Shown in pieces: positions 9,866-15,125 of a DNA stretch of 15,125 nucleotides. How positions within the stretch are numbered: the stretch's first letter is position 1; the number at the start of each line of letters is the position of its first letter. Under the pieces are notes generated by a model. It searched no databases, had not been told where the DNA came from, and saw only the letters and a program-made list of their open reading frames with translations. Origin of the DNA: Azorhizobium sp943369575 (GTDB lineage: Bacteria > Pseudomonadota > Alphaproteobacteria > Rhizobiales > Xanthobacteraceae); assembly GCA_943369575.1 (NCBI GenBank), contig CALRNP020000140.1:1-15125 (forward strand). Reading direction: 5' to 3'. Position numbers and translations under genes: made by a program.

Positions 9866-9894
9866 AAATGGAGAGCGCGCCGTAGGCTTTCAAG
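9866..9894 (-). promoter_or_regulatory. candidate heat-shock (sigma32/RpoH) promoter of lon
   Basis: On the minus strand CTTGAAA (9888-9894) is followed after 14 bases by CTCCATTT (9866-9873). This matches the E. coli sigma32 consensus CTTGAAA and CCCCATNT except for one base. Transcription would start near 9858, giving a leader of about 145 bases before the lon start at 9713. Lon is a classic RpoH target, which supports the call. Confidence 0.72.
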
Positions 9895-9955
9895 ATCGCC
9901 GGACCTAATCCCAACGCGGGAGTGTCCAGCGTCTTTCCCAAGGCGATATCAGGCA

Positions 9956-9984
9956 CTTCCCCCGCCTTCGACCGGCGGGGGAAG
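9956..9984 (-). terminator. hairpin after clpX
   Basis: CTTCCCCCGCC (9956-9966) and GGCGGGGGAAG (9974-9984) form a perfect 11-bp stem with a 7-base loop. It is 18 bases after the clpX stop. No T-run follows on the minus strand. A second, smaller hairpin (9986-10005) lies between it and the stop. Together they may stop or stabilise the clpX message, leaving lon to its own promoter. Confidence 0.6.
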
Positions 9985-9985
9985 C

Positions 9986-10005
9986 TCAGGGGGCAAAGCC
10001 CCTCA
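9986..10005 (-). other. small hairpin that includes the clpX stop codon
   Basis: On the minus strand TGAGGGGC and GCCCCCTGA surround a TTT loop; GGGGC pairs with GCCCC and the arms extend with one bulged C. The clpX TGA (10003-10005) is the 5' arm's first three bases. It may be part of a two-hairpin 3' end. Confidence 0.4.
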
Positions 10006-11271
10006 CGCACTGGCGCCGGCGTCGCCGACACGGTCCGCATAGATGTAGAGCGGGCGGGCGCCCTGCTCGACCACTTCCTTGCTGATCACCACCTCTTCCA
10101 CGCCTTCCAGGCCCGGGAGATCGAACATGGTGTCCAAAAGGATGCCTTCCATGATGGAGCGCAGGCCGCGGGCGCCGGTCTTGCGTTCGATCGCCTTGCG
10201 GGCGATGGCGCCGAGGGCCTCCTCGTGGATGGTGAGATCCACATTCTCCATCTCGAACAGGCGCTGATACTGCTTGACCAGCGCGTTCTTGGGCTCGGAC
10301 AGAATCTGCTTGAGAGCGGCTTCGTCGAGGTCACCGAGCGTCGCCAGCACGGGCAGGCGGCCGATGAATTCCGGGATGAGGCCGTACTTCAGCAGATCCT
10401 CGGGCTCCACTTCGCGGAACACTTCGCCGGGGCGACGGTCTTCGACCGAGGCGACCTTGGCGCCGAAGCCGATGGAGGTGCCGCCCTTGCCGCGCGAGGC
10501 GATGATCTTGTCCAGCCCGGCGAAGGCGCCGCCGCAGATGAACAGGATGTTGGTGGTGTCCACCTGCAGGAATTCCTGCTGGGGATGCTTGCGCCCGCCC
10601 TGGGGCGGCACGGAGGCGACGGTGCCTTCCATGATCTTCAGCAGCGCCTGCTGCACGCCCTCGCCCGACACGTCGCGGGTGATGGAGGGATTGTCGGATT
10701 TCCGACTGATCTTGTCGATTTCGTCGATGTAGACGATGCCGCGCTGGGCCCGCTCCACATTGTAGTCGGCGGCCTGGAGCAGCTTGAGGATGATGTTCTC
10801 CACATCCTCGCCCACATAGCCGGCCTCGGTCAGCGTGGTGGCGTCGGCCATGGTGAAGGGCACGTCGAGGATGCGCGCCAGCGTCTGGGCCAGCAGCGTC
10901 TTGCCGGAGCCCGTGGGGCCGATCAGCATGATGTTCGACTTGGCCAGCTCCACATCGCCATGCTTGGTGGCATGGTTGAGGCGCTTGTAGTGGTTGTGCA
11001 CCGCCACCGAGAGGACCTTCTTCGCATGCTCCTGGCCGATGACATAGTCATCCAGGACCTTGCGGATTTCCTTCGGGGTCGGGATGCCGTCCCGCGACTT
11101 CACGAGGGAGGACTTGCTCTCCTCGCGAATGATGTCCATGCACAGCTCGACACACTCGTCGCAAATGAAGACCGTAGGCCCTGCGATGAGCTTGCGGACC
11201 TCGTGCTGGCTTTTGCCGCAGAACGAGCAGTAAAGCGTGTTCTTGCTGTCGCTGCCGCCGGTCTTGCTCAT
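10003..11271 (-). CDS. clpX: ATP-dependent Clp protease ATP-binding subunit ClpX
   Basis: This 422-residue unfoldase has the normal alphaproteobacterial length. The N-terminal zinc-binding domain has Cys15, Cys18, Cys37 and Cys40 (YCSFCGKS and ICDEC). Walker A GPTGSGKT is at 118-125 and Walker B VYIDEID at 180-186. The pore loop GYVG is at 151-154 and the RKH loop at 227-229. The IGF loop that docks on ClpP is at 267-269, and sensor 2 GARGLR at 366-371. It unfolds tagged substrates as a hexamer and feeds them to ClpP. The ATG at 11271 is chosen because GGAG lies six bases upstream; the frame continues to 11301 but the family starts MSKxxGxxSKNTLYC. It lies about 610 bases downstream of clpP, a strikingly long structured spacer. 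Confidence 0.98.
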   Translation of the reverse strand: MSKTGGSDSKNTLYCSFCGKSQHEVRKLIAGPTVFICDECVELCMDIIREESKSSLVKSRDGIPTPKEIRKVLDDYVIGQEHAKKVLSVAVHNHYKRLNHATKHGDVELAKSNIMLIGPTGSGKTLLAQTLARILDVPFTMADATTLTEAGYVGEDVENIILKLLQAADYNVERAQRGIVYIDEIDKISRKSDNPSITRDVSGEGVQQALLKIMEGTVASVPPQGGRKHPQQEFLQVDTTNILFICGGAFAGLDKIIASRGKGGTSIGFGAKVASVEDRRPGEVFREVEPEDLLKYGLIPEFIGRLPVLATLGDLDEAALKQILSEPKNALVKQYQRLFEMENVDLTIHEEALGAIARKAIERKTGARGLRSIMEGILLDTMFDLPGLEGVEEVVISKEVVEQGARPLYIYADRVGDAGASA

Positions 11272-11387
11272 CTTCATCTCCGTGCGGTCCGACCCACGCA
11301 AGACGCGATGCCCTTTGGAGGGGCCTCCCGCCGTCGCGAGACGGAACCCTTGCGGGGGCGATGCGCACCTGCGCCGCGCGCCCCTTT

Positions 11388-11521
11388 GCGACCTTGCGGC
11401 CGCACCTCTGTTAACGCATACGGCCTTGCGACCGCTCTCTACGCAACGCCACGGCCTTGCGGCCGCGTCTCAAACCTATCATACGGCCTCGCGGCCAATC
11501 CGGACGGCCCGGAGGCCACCC
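11388..11521 (-). repeat. array of five GGCC-stem tetraloop hairpins (period 31-32 bp)
   Basis: Five degenerate copies of the core ACGGCCTTGCGGCCGC (plus strand) begin at 11388, 11420, 11451, 11483 and 11504, spaced 32, 31, 32 and 21. On the minus strand each reads GGCC-tetraloop-GGCC or close to it. The loops are GCAA, GCAA, GCAA, GCGA and TCCG, that is four GNRA and one UNCG. Stems are 7, 6, 7, 5 and 8 bp. Seven stem positions are A-C mismatches on the plus strand but G-U wobble pairs in minus-strand RNA; none is the reverse. This points to a structure formed in the clpP-clpX transcript. Confidence 0.7.
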
Positions 11522-11602
11522 TGAAACCAATGCCCTGGACGGCGCTGGTTCCTCACCCTACCGCCGCAACCTTGCGGCAGGCCGTCAGCCAAGCACCCCT
11601 GG

Positions 11603-11631
11603 AGGACGCAATCAAGGCACATGCATATAAT
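11603..11631 (+). promoter_or_regulatory. possible plus-strand promoter inside a palindrome
   Basis: A perfect TATAAT (11626-11631) has AGGACG (11603-11608; matches only GAC of the -35 consensus) 17 bases upstream. The -10 box is embedded in the inverted repeat AGGCACAT (11615-11622) and ATGTGCCT (11630-11637), loop GCATATA. Such an overlap would suit a repressor site. Transcription would run towards clpP, antisense to it, through the structured block at 11712-11797. Confidence 0.35.
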
Positions 11632-11711
11632 GTGCCTGATCTGTTCCGCCAGATCGATCCAATTTGAACGAAGGAATGTCCATCGCGCACGCCGGATCGT
11701 GCGCCGCCATC

Positions 11712-11797
11712 GGATGCGATGGCTGCGTCGGAATGCCGAGGTGGGTCTCACCTCCCCGGCGCCACACCCTACGGTGTTACCCCGACGCAGCCGATCC
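11712..11797. other. potential three-way-junction RNA element
   Basis: An 11-bp perfect outer stem, GGCTGCGTCGG (11721-11731) with CCGACGCAGCC (11782-11792), extends through GGAT/ATCC (11712-11715, 11794-11797) after an internal loop. It encloses two hairpins. One is GCCG-AGGTG with CACCT-CGGC (11735-11760, a 3-base bulge). The other is ACACC/GGTGT (11764-11777, loop CTAC). The pairing works on either strand, so the transcribed strand is undetermined. I do not recognise it as a known RNA family; it may also be a dispersed palindromic repeat. Confidence 0.5.
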
Positions 11798-11830
11798 AAT
11801 GCCGGCTACCGGAGCATGCAAGCGCGATAT

Positions 11831-11863
11831 GGCAGCGCACGCAAGTGCGACGCGTGCGCTGCC
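11831..11863 (-). terminator. hairpin after clpP
   Basis: GGCAGCGCACGC (11831-11842) and GCGTGCGCTGCC (11852-11863) form a perfect 12-bp stem with a 9-base loop, 18 bases past the clpP stop. On the minus strand no T-run follows, so it may be a Rho-dependent end, an RNA 3' end stabiliser or an attenuator before clpX. Confidence 0.6.
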
Positions 11864-11881
11864 CCCTGAAAACGGATCCGA

Positions 11882-12514
11882 TCAGGCCTTGGCGGCCTCA
11901 TCGGCGGGACGCTTGTCGAGCACGGAATCGATCAGACCGAACTCGTTGGCGGCCGCGGCAGTCATGAAGTTGTCGCGCTCGAGGGCATCCTCGATGGCCT
12001 TCAGCGACTGGCCGGTATGCTTCACATAGATTTCATTGAGCCGCTGCTTGAGGCTCATGATTTCCTTTGCGTGCAGCATGATATCCGTCACCTGGCCCTG
12101 GAAGCCGCCGGACGGCTGGTGGACCATGATTCGGGCATTCGGCAGCGCGAACCGCAGGCCCTTCTCGCCGGCGGTCAGCAGCAGGGAGCCCATGGAGGCG
12201 GCCTGGCCGATGCACAGCGTGGACACCGCCGGGCGGATAAACTGCATGGTGTCGTAGATGGCCAGACCCGACGTCACAATTCCACCGGGGGAATTGATGT
12301 ACATCGAAATCTCTTTCTTGGGGTTTTCGGCCTCAAGAAACAGCAGCTGCGCCACCGCCAGCGTCGACATCCCGTCTTCCACCGGCCCGGTCAGGAAGAT
12401 GATCCGTTCCTTCAGAAGGCGGGAGTAGATGTCGTAGGACCGCTCCCCACGGTTGGTCTGCTCGACCACCATGGGAACCAGGTAATTCATGTAGGTATCA
12501 ACAGGATCACGCAT
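11882..12514 (-). CDS. clpP: ATP-dependent Clp protease proteolytic subunit ClpP
   Basis: This 210-residue serine protease is the tetradecameric chamber that degrades proteins unfolded by ClpX or ClpA. The catalytic triad is visible: Ser107 in GQAASMGS, His132 in MVHQPSGG and Asp181 in ERDNFM. The oxyanion-type glycine motif SPGG is at 75-78. The N-terminal part MRDPVDTYMNYLVPMVVEQTNRGERSYDIYSRLL is typical of the housekeeping rhizobial ClpP1. The ATG at 12514 has GAGGA six bases upstream; the frame continues to 12532, but that extension adds only MRRGPK and loses the ribosome site. It lies 69 bases after the trigger-factor stop and could be co-transcribed with tig. Confidence 0.98.
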   Translation of the reverse strand: MRDPVDTYMNYLVPMVVEQTNRGERSYDIYSRLLKERIIFLTGPVEDGMSTLAVAQLLFLEAENPKKEISMYINSPGGIVTSGLAIYDTMQFIRPAVSTLCIGQAASMGSLLLTAGEKGLRFALPNARIMVHQPSGGFQGQVTDIMLHAKEIMSLKQRLNEIYVKHTGQSLKAIEDALERDNFMTAAAANEFGLIDSVLDKRPADEAAKA

Positions 12515-12575
12515 TTTCGGTCCTCGGCGCACAGGAGCGCGCGATTTCGTCGCAGGCGGAAGGAGCTGAAGATCA

Positions 12576-12592
12576 GCGGCCGATCAGGCCGC
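12576..12592 (-). other. hairpin over the tig stop codon
   Basis: GCGGCC (12576-12581) and GGCCGC (12587-12592) form a perfect 6-bp stem whose 5-base loop holds the tig stop codon (12584-12586). No T-run follows, and only 69 bases separate tig from clpP, so readthrough into clpP is likely. It may affect translation termination or message stability. Confidence 0.35.
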
Positions 12593-13933
12593 CTTCTCCT
12601 CATCTTCCTTATAGAGCTCCTCGCGCGACACCGGCTTTTCGGTGACGTTCGCAAGCTCCAGCAGGAAGTCGACGACCTTCTCCTCGAACAGGGGGGCACG
12701 CAGGGACGCCATCGCCTGCGGCGTGCGGCGATAATAATCCCATACCTGCTGTTCCTGGCCGGGGAACTGACGCGCCCGCTCCACCACCGCGCGCGTCACC
12801 TCGTCGTCGGTGACCTGTATATTGTTGCGCTCACCGATCTCCGCAAGAACCAGCCCGAGGCGCACGCGACGCTCGGCGATCCGCTGATACTCGACGCGGG
12901 CGTCTTCCTCGGTGGTGCCTTCATCGGCGAAGGTGCGCTTCTGCTGCGCCAGGTCCTGCTGGACCTGGGCCCACACGCCGTCGAACTCCTGGGTCACCAG
13001 GGTCGGGGGCACGTCGAACTTGTGGGTGGCGTCGAGCGCGTCGAGCAAAGCGCGCTTGACCTTCTGGCGGGTGGCGCCGTCATGCTCCTTGGCGATGCGC
13101 TCGCGCACCTGCTCCTTGAGCTTCTCCAGGCTTTCCTGGCCCAGCGAGGTGGCGAAGGCATCGTCGATAGCCATTTCGCCCGGGGCTTCCACCGCCGAGG
13201 CCTTGACCGCGAACGAGGCGTCCTTGCCGGCCAGGGTGTCGGAGAGATAGTTGACCGGGAACGTCACGTTCACGGTGCGCTCCTCACCGGCGGAGAGGCC
13301 GACCAGTTGCTCTTCGAAGCCGGGGATGAAGCTGTTGGAGCCGATGACCACCGGCACGGCCTCGCCGGCGCCGCCGTCGAACGGCACGCCGTCGATGGAG
13401 CCCACGAAGTCAACGGTGATGCGGTCGCCGGAAGCGGCAGCGCCTTCCTTCGGGGAGAAGGGGCGGTTGCCTTCGGCGAGGCGGGTCACGGTCTCATCGA
13501 CTTCGGCGTCGGTGACGATGGCCACCGGCTTCTCGATGGCGATGTCCTTGAAGTTGCCCAGCTCGATCTTGGGCAGCACTTCCAGCTCGACGGTGTAGGT
13601 GAGGTCGGCGAGACCTTCGATCACGCCCTTCACTTCGTCCTCGGACTGGGGCAGCTCCACCTTGGGGGGCAGCGCCAGGCGCAGATTGTTGTCCTCGACG
13701 ATCTTGCCGTTGGCTTCGTTCACGGCCTGGTCGATCACCTCGGCCATCACCGACTTGCCGTACAGCGCCTTCAGGTGCGCGACGGGCACCTTGCCGGGAC
13801 GGAAGCCGTTGATCTTCACCTTGTCCTTCAGCTCGATGAGGCGGTCCTTGGCCTTGGCATCGAGTTCGGCCGCGGGGAGCACCACAGTATAGGCGCGCTT
13901 GAGGCCCTCGGCCTGGGTTTCGGTCACCTGCAT
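12584..13933 (-). CDS. tig: trigger factor (ribosome-associated chaperone and peptidyl-prolyl isomerase)
   Basis: This 449-residue protein has the full three-domain trigger factor architecture. The N-terminal ribosome-binding domain carries the signature GFRPGKVP at 43-50, which docks on ribosomal protein uL23. The FKBP-type isomerase domain covers about 165-250 (ITVDFVGSIDG through EERTVNVTFP). The C-terminal helical arms form the chaperone cradle and end in an acidic/Lys tail (LYKEDEEKAA). It shields nascent chains at the ribosome exit. The ATG at 13933 has AAGG upstream. It is 109 bases from tRNA-Leu; a TATTCT near 13958 is a weak -10 candidate without a good -35. The tig-clpP-clpX-lon order is widespread in proteobacteria. 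Confidence 0.97.
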   Translation of the reverse strand: MQVTETQAEGLKRAYTVVLPAAELDAKAKDRLIELKDKVKINGFRPGKVPVAHLKALYGKSVMAEVIDQAVNEANGKIVEDNNLRLALPPKVELPQSEDEVKGVIEGLADLTYTVELEVLPKIELGNFKDIAIEKPVAIVTDAEVDETVTRLAEGNRPFSPKEGAAASGDRITVDFVGSIDGVPFDGGAGEAVPVVIGSNSFIPGFEEQLVGLSAGEERTVNVTFPVNYLSDTLAGKDASFAVKASAVEAPGEMAIDDAFATSLGQESLEKLKEQVRERIAKEHDGATRQKVKRALLDALDATHKFDVPPTLVTQEFDGVWAQVQQDLAQQKRTFADEGTTEEDARVEYQRIAERRVRLGLVLAEIGERNNIQVTDDEVTRAVVERARQFPGQEQQVWDYYRRTPQAMASLRAPLFEEKVVDFLLELANVTEKPVSREELYKEDEEKAA

Positions 13934-14042
13934 CGTCTTGCCTTCATCCAGTGTGCCGCGAGCGGCAGAATAGTTCGAAACTCGTCAGGTCACCCCGGTG
14001 GCGAGGCGCCTGTGCATCCCAACGGAAACGAGTGGGGAGACG

Positions 14043-14127
14043 TGGTGCGGGCGGAGGGACTCGAACCCCCACGACTTTCGCCACGGGAACCTAAATCCCG
14101 CGCGTCTACCAGTTCCGCCACGCCCGC
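14043..14127 (-). tRNA. tRNA-Leu(TAG)
   Basis: On the minus strand the acceptor GCGGGCG pairs with CGCCCGC. The anticodon stem CGGGA/TCCCG flanks the loop TTTAGGT with anticodon TAG. A long class II variable arm (TGGCGAAAGTCGT region) fits leucine. The T arm GGGGG-TTCGAGT-CCCTC follows, with discriminator A and encoded CCA (14043-14045). It lies upstream of tig on the same strand. Confidence 0.97.
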
Positions 14128-14218
14128 ATGCAGTCGACTTTCCAGCACGCCCGCAGTCCGCATGCGCACAGATCATCGCCCGCTCGACCAATGACTCGGG
14201 TCCGGCCGGGTTGCGGCT

Positions 14219-14247
14219 TATATCACGCTGCGTTCCCCGTGCAGCAA
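14219..14247 (-). promoter_or_regulatory. possible promoter of tRNA-Leu
   Basis: On the minus strand TTGCTG (14242-14247) and GATATA (14219-14224, reading on as GATATAAG) are 17 bases apart. The tRNA 5' end is about 90 bases downstream. The hexamers match the consensus only partly, so this is tentative. Confidence 0.35.
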
Positions 14248-14332
14248 GAAAAAGCGCGCCTGTGAGCCGCGATCATGCGGGATTTCGGCCCCGCCGCGCC
14301 TTTAGACGCCTTGGCAGGCCCGAGACCCGCCC

Positions 14333-15125
14333 TCATCGGCCCGCCGCTTTCACGAAGTCGATGAAGGCCCGTAGCGGCGCGGACACCAGGCGACGGCCGG
14401 GATAATAGAGAAAAGGCCCGGAAAAGCTCTGCCACCAGGGCTCCAGCACCGGCTCCAGGGCGCCGCTCTCCAGATACGGGCGCAGCCAGTCCTCGAACAG
14501 ATGGATGATGCCTGCCCCCGCCACCGCCGCAGCCACCGCCAGATCCATAGTGGCGCCGCCCACCACCAGCAGCGGCCCCGCCGGCTCGATGCGCACCACC
14601 GCGCTGGCCTGCTCGAATTCCCAAGGGGTCGAAGTCCCCGAGCCGAATCGGGCCCGCAGGCAGGCATGGGTCAGCAGATCCTTGGGGTGCCCCGGCCGCC
14701 CGTGCCGCGCCAGATAGGCGGGCGCGGCGGCGGTGGCGAAGCGCTGGAGGCGCGGGCCGATGGGCACGGCGATCATGTCCTGCTCCAGCCGCTCGTCGTA
14801 GCGGATGCCGGCGTCGCAGCCGGCGGCCACCAGATCGACGAAGCCGTCCTCCGCCGTCACCTCCAGGCGGATGTCGGGATAAGCGGCGAGAAAATCCGGC
14901 ACCAAAGCGGGCAGCACCAGCCGGGCGGCGCTGATGGGCACGTTCAGCTTCAAGGTGCCTTGCGGGCGCTCGCGAAAGCCGTTCACCACGTCCAGCGCCG
15001 CTTCCACCTCGCTGAGGGCCGGCTCCAGCCGCTCCAGCAGCCGCGCCCCCGCCTCGGTGGGCACGACGCTGCGGGTGGTGCGATGCAGAAGCCGCACCCC
15101 CAATTGCTCTTCCAGGCGCCGCACC
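14333..15125 (-). CDS. LysR-family transcriptional regulator, 5' end outside the window
   Basis: 263 residues are present. The gene runs off the right edge, so roughly the first 35-40 residues, including most of the helix-turn-helix, are missing. What remains starts in the end of the DNA-binding domain (RRLEEQLGVRLLHRTTRSVVPTEAG) and linker helix. The periplasmic-binding-protein-like effector domain follows from GTLKLNVPISAARLVLP, with DAGIRYDE and the PAYLARHGRP segment typical of the large CrgA/DsdC-like branch. It is a cytoplasmic tetramer that controls a nearby divergent gene in most cases; that gene would be beyond the window. The effector is unknown. The GTG at 15124 is only the edge of the window, not a start. 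Confidence 0.92.
   Translation of the reverse strand, partial: VRRLEEQLGVRLLHRTTRSVVPTEAGARLLERLEPALSEVEAALDVVNGFRERPQGTLKLNVPISAARLVLPALVPDFLAAYPDIRLEVTAEDGFVDLVAAGCDAGIRYDERLEQDMIAVPIGPRLQRFATAAAPAYLARHGRPGHPKDLLTHACLRARFGSGTSTPWEFEQASAVVRIEPAGPLLVVGGATMDLAVAAAVAGAGIIHLFEDWLRPYLESGALEPVLEPWWQSFSGPFLYYPGRRLVSAPLRAFIDFVKAAGR

Larger units (their letters stand above)
11272..11881. other. long structured intergenic region between clpP and clpX
   Basis: These 610 bases contain no convincing gene on either strand. From the clpP side they hold a 12-bp hairpin (11831-11863) and a block that can fold as a three-way junction (11712-11797). Next come short inverted repeats GCGCAC/GTGCGC (11685-11704) and GATCTG/CAGATC (11638-11655), and a palindrome with TATAAT (11615-11637). 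Then comes the GGCC tetraloop hairpin array (11388-11521). Related but weaker CCTTGCGG motifs occur at 11348 and 11570. A promoter for clpX presumably lies here, but I found no good sigma32 or sigma70 match on the minus strand. Confidence 0.8.

Noticed and set aside
9726..10040. 104-codon minus-strand frame between clpX and lon
   Set aside because: It overlaps the clpX end, two hairpins and the sigma32 promoter, and has no domain or good ribosome site.
11331..11344. CCGTC-GCGA-GACGG hairpin near the clpX leader
   Set aside because: Its GNRA loop is on the plus strand, it lacks the GGCC core and period of the array, and a 5-bp stem is common by chance here. It is noted because it does not share the strand bias.
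11388..11521. CRISPR-like periodicity
   Set aside because: The conserved core is only about 16 bp and degenerate, the intervening sequences are partly similar to each other, and no cas genes are present. A hairpin array fits better.
9922..11667. 581-codon plus-strand frame over clpX and the clpP-clpX spacer
   Set aside because: Most is antisense to clpX. In the spacer the repeats have a 31-32 bp period, which breaks the reading frame, so it is not a repeat protein.
13985..14191. Minus-strand 68-codon frame over tRNA-Leu
   Set aside because: It is a translation of the tRNA gene itself.
12017..14194. 725-codon open frame antisense to clpP and tig
   Set aside because: It spans two genes and the tRNA-Leu on the other strand. 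The composition is that of a shadow frame.

Overview
The window is high-GC DNA from an alphaproteobacterium. The best fit is Hyphomicrobiales (Rhizobiales), possibly Xanthobacteraceae. This rests on the protein-quality gene order tig-clpP-clpX-lon-hupB on one strand, the rhizobial-type TTGACT/TATCAA tRNA promoter, the ClpX and HU sequences, and the GC-rich codon use. The genus is inference; no database was searched.

Left part (1-3.1 kb): a small unknown gene on the minus strand (41-280) is divergent from an RpiR-family SIS regulator (471-1334). Between them lies an AT-rich, palindrome-dense stretch that looks like an operator. On the plus strand follow a YciA-type hotdog acyl-CoA thioesterase (1458-1850) and an FMN-dependent alpha-hydroxy-acid oxidase/dehydrogenase (1989-3074). 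Together these look like a small catabolic and regulatory neighbourhood.

Middle part (3.1-6.4 kb): a convergent methyl-accepting chemotaxis receptor (3183-4880, minus) is separated from the oxidase by a perfect 12-bp hairpin. Then come tRNA-Asp(GTC) with a clear sigma70-type promoter, a gene-poor stretch, a stand-alone PilZ protein (minus) and tRNA-Val(TAC).

Right part (6.4-14.2 kb): the core protein-quality cluster, read right to left on the minus strand. It holds tRNA-Leu(TAG), trigger factor, ClpP, ClpX, Lon and HU. Trigger factor folds nascent chains, ClpXP and Lon degrade them, and HU is itself a known Lon substrate in E. coli. A good sigma32-type heat-shock promoter sits before lon, and a strong intrinsic terminator follows lon. 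A LysR-family regulator, cut by the window edge, closes the window.

The most unusual part is the gene-free spacer of about 610 bp between clpP and clpX. It contains five short GGCC-stem hairpins, four of them 31-32 bp apart. Their substitutions are all tolerated as G-U pairs only in RNA of the clpP/clpX (minus) strand, and their loops are GNRA or UNCG tetraloops there. Beside them is a second block that can fold into a three-way junction, plus a palindrome containing a perfect TATAAT on the opposite strand. No mobile element, CRISPR array, defence system or biosynthetic cluster was seen.
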